A DNA stretch of 32,655 bases from Micromonosporaceae bacterium (lineage in GTDB: Bacteria; Actinomycetota; Actinomycetes; Mycobacteriales; Micromonosporaceae): positions 1-32,655 of the forward strand of contig JAHRHA010000062.1 of the NCBI GenBank assembly GCA_020027875.1, in the 5' to 3' direction. A model generated the notes under the pieces. The model did not search any database and had not been told where the DNA came from. It saw nothing but the letters and a program-made list of their open reading frames with translations. Within the stretch, counting starts at the first letter, position 1. The number at the start of each line of letters is the position of its first letter. This document shows, one piece after another, positions 6,564-13,955 of this stretch. The translations under genes and the position numbers were made by a program.

Positions 6564-8138
6564 GTGTCCACGCTGCGCGACCTCGTGGAGGAACACACGA
6601 GCCTGGGTCCGATAGAGGTCGAACATCTGCACCGGCTGGCCGGCGACTGGCAGCTGATCGCCGACCTCTCCTTCGCCGACCTGCTGCTGTGGGTGGCGAT
6701 GGACCACGCGGGAGGTGATCAACGAAGTACGTTCGTCTGCGTTGCGCAGGTACGACCCACCACCGCGCCCACCGCCTATCAGGACGACCACGTCGGGCGG
6801 ATCCTCACCGGCCCCGAGGTGGCCCACCTGGCGATCGCCCACACACAGGGGCGGATCTGGCGCGAGGGCGATCCGGTCTGGTATGGCGACACGCCAGCCC
6901 GCCACGAGGCCATCCCGGTACGCCGCAGTGACGGCGTCGACGTGATCGCCGTGGTCGGCCGCGATACCAATCTCTCCACCGCGCGAACCCCGAGCCAGTT
7001 GGAGATGAACTACCTGACCAGCGCGGACGACCTTGCGCAGATGGTGGCGGATGGTACCTTCCCAGCGCATCGGCATCCCGGCGAGACCACGAGCGCGCCG
7101 CGGGTCGGCGACGGCCTGATCCGGCTCGACGCGGGCGGGAAGGTCTCGTACGCCAGCCCCAACGCGCAGTCGGCGTACCGGCGGCTGGGGCTCGCCGCGC
7201 ACCTCGTCGGCGAGGATCTCGCCGCGGTGACGAGCCGTCTCAGTGATGACCCGCTCGAAGGCAGCGACGCAGGCGATCGGATTCAGGCAGCGCTGCGCGG
7301 TGAGGCGCCGCCGCGTAAGGAGATCGAGGCCCGCGGCGCCACCATGCTGCAACGGGCATTGCCTCTGCTGCCGGCCGGCGTTCCGATCGGGGCGCTGGTG
7401 CTTGTCCGCGACATCACCGAGGTGCGCCGGCGCGACCGGGAGCTCCTTACCAAGGACGCGACAATCCGCGAGATCCACCATCGGGTGAAGAACAACCTGC
7501 AGACGGTCGCGGCGCTGCTGCGGCTGCAGGCCAGGCGGGTGGGCTCCGCCGATGCGCGGATCGCACTGGAGGAGTCCGTACGCCGGGTCGCGTCGATCGC
7601 CATCGTGCACGAGACACTGTCGATGTCGGTCGACGAGGCCGTCGAGTTCGACGGGATCGTCGACCGGGTGGCGGCCGCCGCGGTCGAGGTCGCCGCACCC
7701 GAGGCCAAGGTGCGGCTTCGCCGCGAGAGCTCCTTCGGCGTGCTGCCGGCCGAGGTGGCCACGCCGCTGGCGATGGTCCTCAACGAGCTGCTTCTCAACG
7801 CGGTCGAGCACGGCTTCCCTGGGCGGGAGGACCATGGTCGGGAGGACCATGGTCGGGAGGACCGGGGCCTGGACGAGCCCGGCCGGGACGAACCAGGTGG
7901 CCCCATCGACGGTGAGGTGGTCATATCCGCCCATCGGTTCCGGCGTCAGCTTCATGTGAGCGTCGCGGACAACGGGCGTGGCCTGCCCGACGACTTCGAC
8001 CTGGACTCTGCCGACCGGCTCGGGCTTCAGATCGTACGAACCCTCGCCCGGGGCGAATTGCGCGGTTCGATTGAAATGCGCCCGCGGGCGGGCGGTGGCA
8101 CCGAGGCCGTGGTCGTTGTCCCGTTGACCCGCCGTTGA
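6564..8138 (+). CDS. pdtaS: PdtaS-type cytoplasmic histidine kinase
   Basis: This 524-residue sensor kinase closely resembles M. tuberculosis PdtaS, which signals to the RNA-binding antiterminator PdtaR. An N-terminal GAF-like domain (MSTLRDLVEEHTSL; LADLSFADLLLW-like core) is followed by a PAS-like domain at about 180-290. The HisKA_2 motif EIHHRVKNNLQTVAALLRLQ starts at residue 303, with H305/H306 as phosphoacceptor candidates. The HATPase domain has the N box LNELLLNAVEHGF, then DNGRGLP and LGLQIV. No membrane segment is seen. Between the N box and the next strand sits an extra acidic stretch of about 30 residues made by a 15-bp repeat. The start is GTG 6564. pdtaR is not in this window. 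Confidence 0.93.
   Translation: MSTLRDLVEEHTSLGPIEVEHLHRLAGDWQLIADLSFADLLLWVAMDHAGGDQRSTFVCVAQVRPTTAPTAYQDDHVGRILTGPEVAHLAIAHTQGRIWREGDPVWYGDTPARHEAIPVRRSDGVDVIAVVGRDTNLSTARTPSQLEMNYLTSADDLAQMVADGTFPAHRHPGETTSAPRVGDGLIRLDAGGKVSYASPNAQSAYRRLGLAAHLVGEDLAAVTSRLSDDPLEGSDAGDRIQAALRGEAPPRKEIEARGATMLQRALPLLPAGVPIGALVLVRDITEVRRRDRELLTKDATIREIHHRVKNNLQTVAALLRLQARRVGSADARIALEESVRRVASIAIVHETLSMSVDEAVEFDGIVDRVAAAAVEVAAPEAKVRLRRESSFGVLPAEVATPLAMVLNELLLNAVEHGFPGREDHGREDHGREDRGLDEPGRDEPGGPIDGEVVISAHRFRRQLHVSVADNGRGLPDDFDLDSADRLGLQIVRTLARGELRGSIEMRPRAGGGTEAVVVVPLTRR
7824..7868 (+). repeat. Three tandem 15-bp units inside pdtaS
   Basis: Units 7824-7838 and 7839-7853 (CGGGAGGACCATGGT) are identical; 7854-7868 is a diverged third. 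They encode GREDH-GREDH-GREDR in frame, followed by more G/E/D/P-rich sequence to about 7911. The insertion falls in a loop of the ATP-binding domain. Confidence 0.93.
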
Positions 8139-8204
8139 CCTGCTTGCACAATCTGTCTCGCCGGGCTGCATGCGCGCTGTCCGCGATCGTGAGGGGACGT
8201 CGGC

Positions 8205-9668
8205 GTGAACGAGCCAACGGGGAGCGGGCCTGAGGTGGTGCGAGGCGCCAGCCCGGAGCCCGAAGTGTTGATCGACCTTGGCCAGGCGCCGCCCGAACCG
8301 ACTCCCCGGCCCCGACGCCTGACCGCCGGGATAGCGACCGCGCTCGCCGTTGCCGTTGTCGCGGCCGGGGTCGTGGGGAGTGTTCAGTTCCTCGATCGCG
8401 GCAAGACCTCCGCCGCCATCGCGGCGCGGCCGACCGCCACCGCGCCCGAGGACGAGTTCGCCATCGCGGGCATGCCGCCGCTCGTACCGATGCAGGCTAC
8501 CTTCACCGACGGCGAGCACGGTTACCTCGTTATTCTGCGCTGCCCCACCGGGAAGTTTGAGGAGTGCACGTCCGACCTGTCGGTGACCGAAGACGGCGGC
8601 CGGACCTGGTGGCGTCGCGCTCTGCCCGGCGCGGCCGACGCGATGGCGACTGGCATGGGCGGGCTTGGCGTCCTCGACGCCGGTAGCCTCGTGCTCGATC
8701 AGCCGGAAGGCATCGCCTTCACGGCTTCGGAACCGATGCAGATGCCGAGCCCGGGGCCGGACGGCGAGATGAGCTTCGATATGACGAAGCTACCGGGCTA
8801 CCGGCCGGCGCGTCGTTGGGTGAGCCGCGATGGGGGGCAGACCTGGCAGGAGGTCTCCCGCAAGCCGAAGGGCACCGTGAGCGAGGTGCCGGCAGGCAGT
8901 CTGCTGTTCTTCCCCGAACAGAACTCGTTCGCACGGATGTCGATAGATCCGTCCACCGACCCCACGGTCGGTTTCGAAGAAATGAGCCCGCCGGCGGAGG
9001 TGCTGTGGCCAGACGGCACGTCGGCACGGCTGAAGAACGGTCCGAAGGGCGGCACGTTCAACTCTCACGCAGTCGTGCACGCCCTCAACGGAAGCATCTG
9101 GGTCGCTGGTTTCCCCCCTTCTGGCCCGGTCCTCGAGCCGACGGCGCCCGAAGAGTTCGAATTTCCAGGCATGGTGATTAGGGTCAGCCGCGACCGGGGT
9201 CGCACCTGGCACGAGGTGACGGTTCCGGATGGCATGGCGGCGGGCCAGTTCTTCACCGCACTCGGTCGCACGCTCTGCATCCTTGACTACAACGGGGCCG
9301 AGCAGGCAAACGCAACGAGACTGGTATATAGCCACGACTTCGGCGCGAACTGGGTCACGCTCGTTCTAGCGGAGGGCGGGAGTCCGGAGGAGGAGAAGGG
9401 ACTGCTGGGCAAACTGCTGGGCGAAACCCCGTTCAGCGGCATCGGGTACTCCGTCGCGCCGCTATCCAACGGGACGTTTCTCGTCGCCGACGGCCGCACG
9501 GTGCGACATCTCGACCCCGACGCGGGCCGTCTGGTGGAGGTGGCGGGCGCTCCGGACATCGTCGGGGTGATGCCGGCCGGGCTGTGGGTCATCGGCGTCG
9601 GCAAGGATATGGCGACCTTCTACGGCTCGCCCGACGGAGTCAGCTGGATCGAGCTGAAGTTCGCCTGA
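8205..9668 (+). CDS. Membrane-anchored Asp-box beta-propeller protein
   Basis: This 487-residue protein starts with a proline-rich cytoplasmic segment, then one hydrophobic segment at about 41-63, so most of it is extracytoplasmic. The outer part has repeated Asp-box (BNR) motifs: SVTEDGGRTW, VSRDGGQTW, VSRDRGRTW, YSHDFGANW and GSPDGVSW. These are typical of sialidase-like or YCF48-like propellers, but no sialidase catalytic set is recognisable, so a binding or structural role is as likely as enzymatic. GTG 8205 follows GAGGGGA. It lies 66 nt after pdtaS, so the two may be transcribed together; a functional link is only inference. Confidence 0.8.
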   Translation: MNEPTGSGPEVVRGASPEPEVLIDLGQAPPEPTPRPRRLTAGIATALAVAVVAAGVVGSVQFLDRGKTSAAIAARPTATAPEDEFAIAGMPPLVPMQATFTDGEHGYLVILRCPTGKFEECTSDLSVTEDGGRTWWRRALPGAADAMATGMGGLGVLDAGSLVLDQPEGIAFTASEPMQMPSPGPDGEMSFDMTKLPGYRPARRWVSRDGGQTWQEVSRKPKGTVSEVPAGSLLFFPEQNSFARMSIDPSTDPTVGFEEMSPPAEVLWPDGTSARLKNGPKGGTFNSHAVVHALNGSIWVAGFPPSGPVLEPTAPEEFEFPGMVIRVSRDRGRTWHEVTVPDGMAAGQFFTALGRTLCILDYNGAEQANATRLVYSHDFGANWVTLVLAEGGSPEEEKGLLGKLLGETPFSGIGYSVAPLSNGTFLVADGRTVRHLDPDAGRLVEVAGAPDIVGVMPAGLWVIGVGKDMATFYGSPDGVSWIELKFA

Positions 9669-9763
9669 GCGGCCCCAGTGGCGGGCGTCACTCTCCCGGC
9701 ACGTGGGAAGAGCAGCACAGCCTGTGGCGGCAGTGAGCGGCGGCGTGGGACGATCGGTCCGTG

Positions 9764-9847
9764 ATGACCGCTGTCGTGCGCCGCTTCGTGGCTCGCCGCC
9801 ACGTCGACTATGGCCGCGTGCGCAGCGCGATCTGTCCGGCTTGCTGA
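9764..9847 (+). CDS. Cys-containing leader peptide upstream of sirA
   Basis: This 27-residue ORF begins MTAVVRRFVA and ends RRHVDYGRVRSAICPAC. RRHVD followed by cysteines close to the stop resembles small leader peptides I recall before sulfur genes in actinomycetes. In mycobacteria, cysteine-rich upstream ORFs sense cysteine by ribosome stalling. The cysteines here are the last and fourth-last codons. A GTG at 9761 is an alternative start; GACGAT lies 6 nt before it, a weak -10 for leaderless translation. The sulfite reductase start is 106 nt beyond the stop. Attenuation is inferred; no clear terminator was resolved in that gap. Confidence 0.72.
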   Translation: MTAVVRRFVARRHVDYGRVRSAICPAC

Positions 9848-9953
9848 TATAGCTGCCCGTACCCATCTCCTCGGGCGCGATCACGCCGGATCTGTCTGAC
9901 CTCACCGTCGGCCGAACCACGGGATGCGTCCGTCTGTCAGGAGGACGCCGACG

Positions 9954-11672
9954 ATGTCGGTCACGAGCGCGCAACCCAGCAGCCCCGCCGGGCCCTCCAA
10001 ACCCGCGCCGGTCCGCCAGGACCGACGGCCTCGCGGTGAGGGGCAATGGGCGCTTGGGCACCGCGAGCCCCTCAATCCGAACGAGCGCACCAAGAAGGAC
10101 GACGACGGTCTCAACGTCCGCGCCCGAATCGAGACGATCTATGCGCACCGCGGCTTCGCGAGCATCGACCCGGCCGATCTGCGCGGGCGGATGCGCTGGT
10201 GGGGGCTGTATACGCAGCGCAAGCCGGGCATCGACGGCGGACATACCGCGGTCCTGGAGCCGCATGAGCTCGACGACGAGTACTTCATGCTGCGCATCCG
10301 CATCGATGGCGGGCAGCTCGACCTGGCGCAGTTGCGCGCTGTCGCGCAGGTATCCACGGCATACGGCCGCGACACGGCCGATCTGACCGACCGCCAGAAT
10401 GTTCAGCTGCACTGGGTACGCATCGAGGACGTACCGGCGATCTGGCGCGAACTCGAGGGCGTCGGTCTCACGACGGCGGAGGCGTGCGGCGATACGCCCC
10501 GGGTCGTCCTTGGCAGCGCGGTGTCTGGCGTCTCCGCCGACGAGGTGCTCGACCCCACGCCGGCGATCCGCACCATTGTGGAGCGGTACGTCGGTGATAA
10601 GGCGTACTCGAACCTGCCGCGCAAGTTCAAGTCGGTCGTCTCGTGGCTCCCCGACGTGCCGTACCAGGTCAATGACATTTCCTTCCTCGGCACTGTCCAC
10701 CCCGAGCACGGCCCGGGATTCGACCTCTGGGTCGGCGGCGGTCTGTCGACGAACCCGATGCTCGCGCAGCGTCTCGGCGCCTGGGTGCCGCTCGAGGAGG
10801 TCCCCGAGGTCTGGGCCGCGGTCGTCGGTGTGTTCCGCGACTACGGGTATCGCCGGCTGCGCAGCCGGGCACGGCTCAAGTTCCTTGTGGCCGACTGGGG
10901 GGTGCAGCGCTTCCGTGATGTGCTGGAGGGCGAGTACCTCGGTCGCAAGCTCATCGACGGACCCGCGCCGAAGCTGCCGGTGCACCAGATCGACCACATC
11001 GGCGTGCACCACCAGCGTGACGGGCGGTTCTTTGTCGGTGTCGCCCCCGTCGCGGGACGCGTGAGCGGGACGATGCTGGCCAAGGTCGCCGACATCGCCG
11101 AGGAGCATGGCAGCGGCCGGGTGCGGCTCACCCCGTACCAGAAGCTGCTCGTCCTCGACGTCGCGCAAGCCAATGTGGACTCACTCGTCGCGGCTCTGCA
11201 GGCGGTCGGTCTTGACGCGGCGCCATCGGCCTGGCGGCGAGGCACGATGGCCTGCACCGGCATCGAGTTCTGCAAGCTCGCGATCGTGGAGACCAAGGCC
11301 CGCGCGGCCCAGGTGGTGGCGCACCTGGAGGAGCGGCTCCGCGACATCGACACCGACATCACCATCAACATCAATGGCTGCCCAAACGCCTGTGCCCGCA
11401 CCCAGGTCGCCGACATCGGCCTCAAGGGACAGTTGGTGCCGGGCCCGAATGGCGAGATGGTCGAAGGCTTCCAGATCCACCTTGGCGGTGGGCTGACGAT
11501 GGCGGCCGGTCAGAGTGCACGCCTGGGGCGGAAGCTGCGCGGCCTCAAGACGACCGCCGAGGACCTGCCGGGGTACGTGGAACGGGTCGCCCGCGCTTAC
11601 CTCGCCGCCCGGAAGTCGGGGGAGTCGTTCGCGCAGTGGGTCCTCCGGGCCGGGGAGGCGGAACTGACATGA
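9954..11672 (+). CDS. sirA: Ferredoxin-dependent sulfite reductase
   Basis: This 572-residue enzyme reduces sulfite to sulfide in cysteine synthesis, using siroheme and a [4Fe-4S] cluster. The cluster and siroheme cysteines are C434 and C440 (ACTGIEFC) and C476 and C480 (NGCPNAC). Both ferredoxin-like half domains are present, and length matches actinobacterial SirA/NirA. Genes for APS reductase and a sirohydrochlorin chelatase in the same operon favour sulfite over nitrite as substrate. ATG 9954 is chosen for its AGGAGG; a longer frame from 9924 lacks one. The stop overlaps the next start as ATGA. A cysteine-containing leader ORF precedes it. Confidence 0.93.
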   Translation: MSVTSAQPSSPAGPSKPAPVRQDRRPRGEGQWALGHREPLNPNERTKKDDDGLNVRARIETIYAHRGFASIDPADLRGRMRWWGLYTQRKPGIDGGHTAVLEPHELDDEYFMLRIRIDGGQLDLAQLRAVAQVSTAYGRDTADLTDRQNVQLHWVRIEDVPAIWRELEGVGLTTAEACGDTPRVVLGSAVSGVSADEVLDPTPAIRTIVERYVGDKAYSNLPRKFKSVVSWLPDVPYQVNDISFLGTVHPEHGPGFDLWVGGGLSTNPMLAQRLGAWVPLEEVPEVWAAVVGVFRDYGYRRLRSRARLKFLVADWGVQRFRDVLEGEYLGRKLIDGPAPKLPVHQIDHIGVHHQRDGRFFVGVAPVAGRVSGTMLAKVADIAEEHGSGRVRLTPYQKLLVLDVAQANVDSLVAALQAVGLDAAPSAWRRGTMACTGIEFCKLAIVETKARAAQVVAHLEERLRDIDTDITININGCPNACARTQVADIGLKGQLVPGPNGEMVEGFQIHLGGGLTMAAGQSARLGRKLRGLKTTAEDLPGYVERVARAYLAARKSGESFAQWVLRAGEAELT

Positions 11673-11824
11673 CCGAACCAAGCGAGCGGTCGGTGCCGTA
11701 CCACTGCCCGTACTGCGGAGGCGAGGATCTCCGTCCACATGAGGCAACTCACGGCGCGTGGGAGTGCCGGGAGTGCACACGCGTGTTCTCCGTCAAGCTG
11801 ATCGGACTGGTGGTGTCCCGATGA
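11669..11824 (+). CDS. Small zinc-ribbon protein of the sulfur operon
   Basis: This 51-residue protein has two CxxC pairs (CPYC and CREC), as in a rubredoxin-like or zinc-ribbon fold that binds one metal. It overlaps sirA upstream (ATGA at 11669-11672) and cysH downstream (ATGA at 11821-11824), so translation is coupled to both. I recall a similar small ORF between sirA and cysH in Streptomyces. Its function is unknown; an electron-transfer or assembly role in assimilation is a guess from context. A longer frame from 11636 is possible but would intrude into sirA. Confidence 0.82.
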   Translation: MTEPSERSVPYHCPYCGGEDLRPHEATHGAWECRECTRVFSVKLIGLVVSR

Positions 11825-12558
11825 CCACGTCGCTGCGTAGCTCGCTCGTGCGTACCCCTCATCTGGTGGCTCCGGCGGATGACTTCGCGGAGATCGCCTT
11901 CGGCGCGCAGTCCAAGCTGGACGGTGCCCCGGCCGAGGCGGTGATCGAGTGGGCCGTCGAGCAGTTCGGGTCGCGTTTCTGCGTCACCAGCTCCATGGCC
12001 GACGGAGTGCTCGCGCACCTCACCTCCCGGGTCGCCCCCGGCGTCGATGTGGTCTTCCTCGACACTGGCCTGCATTTCCCACAGACGCTGCGGGTACGCG
12101 ACGAGGTGGCGGCGACCATGCCGGTGCGGGTGCTGTCGATCCGGCCCGTCCAGACGGTAGGGCAGCAGGATGGGCAGCATGGCCCGCGGCTGTTCGCCCG
12201 CGATCCCGACTCCTGCTGCGCGATGCGCAAGGTCGAGCCGCTGGAGCGGGCGCTGTCGAACTACGACGCCTGGGCGGCGGGGGTCCGCCGAGGCGAGACG
12301 GCGGCGCGGGCGAACGTGCGCGAGGTGGACTACGAGTTCAGCCGTGGCAAGGTCAAGGTGGCCCCGCTCGCCCGCTGGACCGACGCCGACGTTGAGGCCT
12401 ATATCGAGCGCCACGACGTTCCGGTGAATCAGTTGCTGAGCCAGGGGTACGGATCGGTCGGATGCTGGCCCTGCACCCGGAAGGTCGAGCCGGGCGAGGA
12501 CCCGCGGGCCGGCCGCTGGGCCATGTTCGACAAGACGGAGTGCGGTCTGCACCGATGA
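11821..12558 (+). CDS. cysH: Adenylylsulfate (APS) reductase
   Basis: This 245-residue enzyme reduces APS to sulfite with thioredoxin. The PP-loop fold is present (SSMADGVL; FLDTGLHFPQT). The [4Fe-4S] cysteines that mark APS rather than PAPS reductases are C132-C133 and C215-C218 (GCWPCTR). The catalytic cysteine is C241 in the tail KTECGLH. The start is ATG 11821, overlapping the stop of the zinc-ribbon gene; the stop overlaps the chelatase start as ATGA. Its product feeds SirA in the same operon. Confidence 0.95.
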   Translation: MTTSLRSSLVRTPHLVAPADDFAEIAFGAQSKLDGAPAEAVIEWAVEQFGSRFCVTSSMADGVLAHLTSRVAPGVDVVFLDTGLHFPQTLRVRDEVAATMPVRVLSIRPVQTVGQQDGQHGPRLFARDPDSCCAMRKVEPLERALSNYDAWAAGVRRGETAARANVREVDYEFSRGKVKVAPLARWTDADVEAYIERHDVPVNQLLSQGYGSVGCWPCTRKVEPGEDPRAGRWAMFDKTECGLHR

Positions 12559-13373
12559 CTGTGACCGAGCCGGCGCCCATCGTGCTGGTCGCGCATGGCA
12601 GCCAGGATCCGCGTTCGGCGTCCACCATGCGATGCGTGGCCGCCGGGGCCGCGGCCCGCTGGCCCGCGTCGGTCACCGCAGCCTTTCTGGACTTCAACCC
12701 GCCGTCGGTGCGTTCGGCGCTGCGCGGGCTGCCTCCACGTGCCGCCGCAACCCCGGTGGTCGTGCCGGCTCTGCTGACGCGTGCCTACCATGGCAGGGTC
12801 GACGTACCCGATGCACTCGGGTCGAGTGGTGTCGAGGCGCGCCTAGCCCGGGTGCTCGGCCCCGACCAACAGGGAGAGGCCGCCGACCCTCGGCTGCTCG
12901 CCGCGTTGCGTCGCCGGTTGTCCGAATTGGACCTTTCGTATGACGGGCTGGTGCTCCTCGCCGCGGGGACCGCTGACGCGGCGGCGCGCTCTACTGTGGA
13001 TGGCGTGGCGGCCGCATTGTCTACGCAGTTGCGCGTTCCGTGTGTGGCTGGTTACGCGTCGTCGTCTTCGCCCACGGCGGCCGAGGCGGTCGCGGCGGTC
13101 CACGCACTCGGCGCCACCAGGGTCGCCGCTGCCTCGTACTTCCTCGCGCCCGGGCGGCTTCACGACACCGCGGCGGCGTCGGCCCGGTCGGCTGGCGCTC
13201 ACGGTGTGGCCGCGCCGCTCGGTGCCGCTGAGGAGCTCGTTGACCTCGTCCTGGCCCGCGCGGTCGAGGTCGCGGACGCGAAAAGCCCCGGCGGGAGTCG
13301 TCCGACCGGGGCGTTTCTCGTACAGGGGCCTACAGCGAGTGAGCGCGAACCCGCAGACCTCCGCGCCGCTTGA
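12555..13373 (+). CDS. CbiX/SirB-type sirohydrochlorin chelatase
   Basis: This 272-residue protein has two chelatase-like halves. The metal-binding histidine motif VLVAHGSQDPR lies at residues 10-20, with a second half around LLAAGTADAAARS. It probably inserts iron into sirohydrochlorin to make the siroheme of SirA, which fits the operon. ATG 12555 overlaps the cysH stop. The last ~30 residues look unconserved: they run through the bidirectional terminator at 13281-13318 and across the last 44 nt of the convergent whiB1 gene. A shorter ancestral protein that lost its stop is possible. Confidence 0.85.
   Translation: MTVTEPAPIVLVAHGSQDPRSASTMRCVAAGAAARWPASVTAAFLDFNPPSVRSALRGLPPRAAATPVVVPALLTRAYHGRVDVPDALGSSGVEARLARVLGPDQQGEAADPRLLAALRRRLSELDLSYDGLVLLAAGTADAAARSTVDGVAAALSTQLRVPCVAGYASSSSPTAAEAVAAVHALGATRVAAASYFLAPGRLHDTAAASARSAGAHGVAAPLGAAEELVDLVLARAVEVADAKSPGGSRPTGAFLVQGPTASEREPADLRAA
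13281..13318. terminator. Bidirectional terminator between chelatase gene and whiB1
   Basis: The stem is GCCCCGG (13285-13291) with CCGGGGC (13306-13312). AAAA precedes it and GTTTCT follows, so it has a T-run on both strands, the better one (TTTT) for whiB1. It lies 12 nt beyond the whiB1 stop but inside the end of the chelatase ORF. Confidence 0.82.
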
Positions 13374-13584
13374 CGGCGCGCCGCTCTTCTTCGCTCATCC
13401 CGCCCCAGACCCCGGCGTCCTGTCCGGTCTCGAGGGCCCACTGGAGGCAGTCATCGACAACCGAGCAGCGCCGGCAGACCGCCTTGGCCTGCTCAACTTG
13501 CAGCACGGCGGGTCCGGACGTCCCGATTGGGAAGAACAGCTCAGGGTCCTCGTCTCGGCAGGCGGCACGGTGGCGCCAGTCCAT
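13330..13584 (-). CDS. whiB1: WhiB1 iron-sulfur regulator
   Basis: This 84-residue Wbl protein carries a NO-sensitive [4Fe-4S] cluster and binds sigma-A region 4. Cluster cysteines are C9, C37, C40 and C46, the positions I recall for M. tuberculosis WhiB1. The GVWGG turn (58-62) and a basic tail (RRAVKRRGG) follow. The start DWRHRAACRDEDPELFFP is nearly identical to the mycobacterial protein. The ATG at 13584-13582 has GGAGTG upstream; longer frames are spurious. Two CRP-type palindromes lie upstream. It ends at a strong bidirectional terminator. Confidence 0.96.
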   Translation of the reverse strand: MDWRHRAACRDEDPELFFPIGTSGPAVLQVEQAKAVCRRCSVVDDCLQWALETGQDAGVWGGMSEEERRAVKRRGGLRVRAHSL

Positions 13585-13725
13585 GGCGGCAACACTCCTT
13601 GATTCGTGGCTTGGTGGCAGTGCTTGCGCGGCTCTTTCCCCAATTACTTTGTCGCAGTGTCGGCGCAACGCGTTGCGGCTCCGACGAGCGCGTGACCGGC
13701 AAGGTGCCTCGTACTCGGTTTCGCT

Positions 13726-13741
13726 TGTGAATGCTTTCACG
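13726..13741. promoter_or_regulatory. CRP-type palindrome 1 upstream of whiB1
   Basis: TGTGA-ATGCTT-TCACG fits the TGTGA-N6-TCACA consensus. It lies just downstream (in whiB1 direction) of a perfect minus-strand -35, TTGACA (13758-13753), where bound CRP would cover the -10 region and repress. Confidence 0.6.
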
Positions 13742-13785
13742 AACTATCGCAATGTCAAGGGGGAGCTTAGGCAAAAAACCGCCCA

Positions 13786-13801
13786 CGTGACGGACGTCAC
13801 G
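13786..13801. promoter_or_regulatory. CRP-type palindrome 2 upstream of whiB1
   Basis: CGTGA-CGGACG-TCACG is a symmetric GTGA-N6-TCAC site 60 bp upstream of palindrome 1. If the TTGACA at 13758-13753 is the -35, this site centres near -71, an activating position. The rest of 13585-13955 is AT-richer than its surroundings. It includes a GTAGT-AC-ACTAC dyad (13864-13875) and another possible minus-strand promoter (TTGCAC and TAGTAT, 18-nt spacer). Confidence 0.6.
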
Positions 13802-13955
13802 CATTCTTTGTCCGATTTATACTACCTTCTCCCTACCCTAGCGTGCAACAGTGTGTAGCCAATGTAGTACACTACGTAACCCCACGCCAGGGTTTCGTGC
13901 TCGTGTCGTGGCCTGAACATTCATCGCCCGGGCGTGCGTCACGACTAGTGTGGCC

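Noticed and set aside
6126..8519. A 797-codon minus-strand ORF antisense to pdtaS
   Set aside because: It lies opposite a clearly conserved kinase, has no recognisable domain and is rich in R/G/P/H, as expected from GC-rich shadow frames.
9848..9953. Known riboswitch before sirA
   Set aside because: No SAM or cobalamin riboswitch core was recognised; only weak pairing (CTGAC with GTCAG) near the ribosome-binding site was seen.
9462..11168. A 568-codon minus-strand ORF antisense to sirA
   Set aside because: It is opposite a conserved sulfite reductase and shows no motif of its own.
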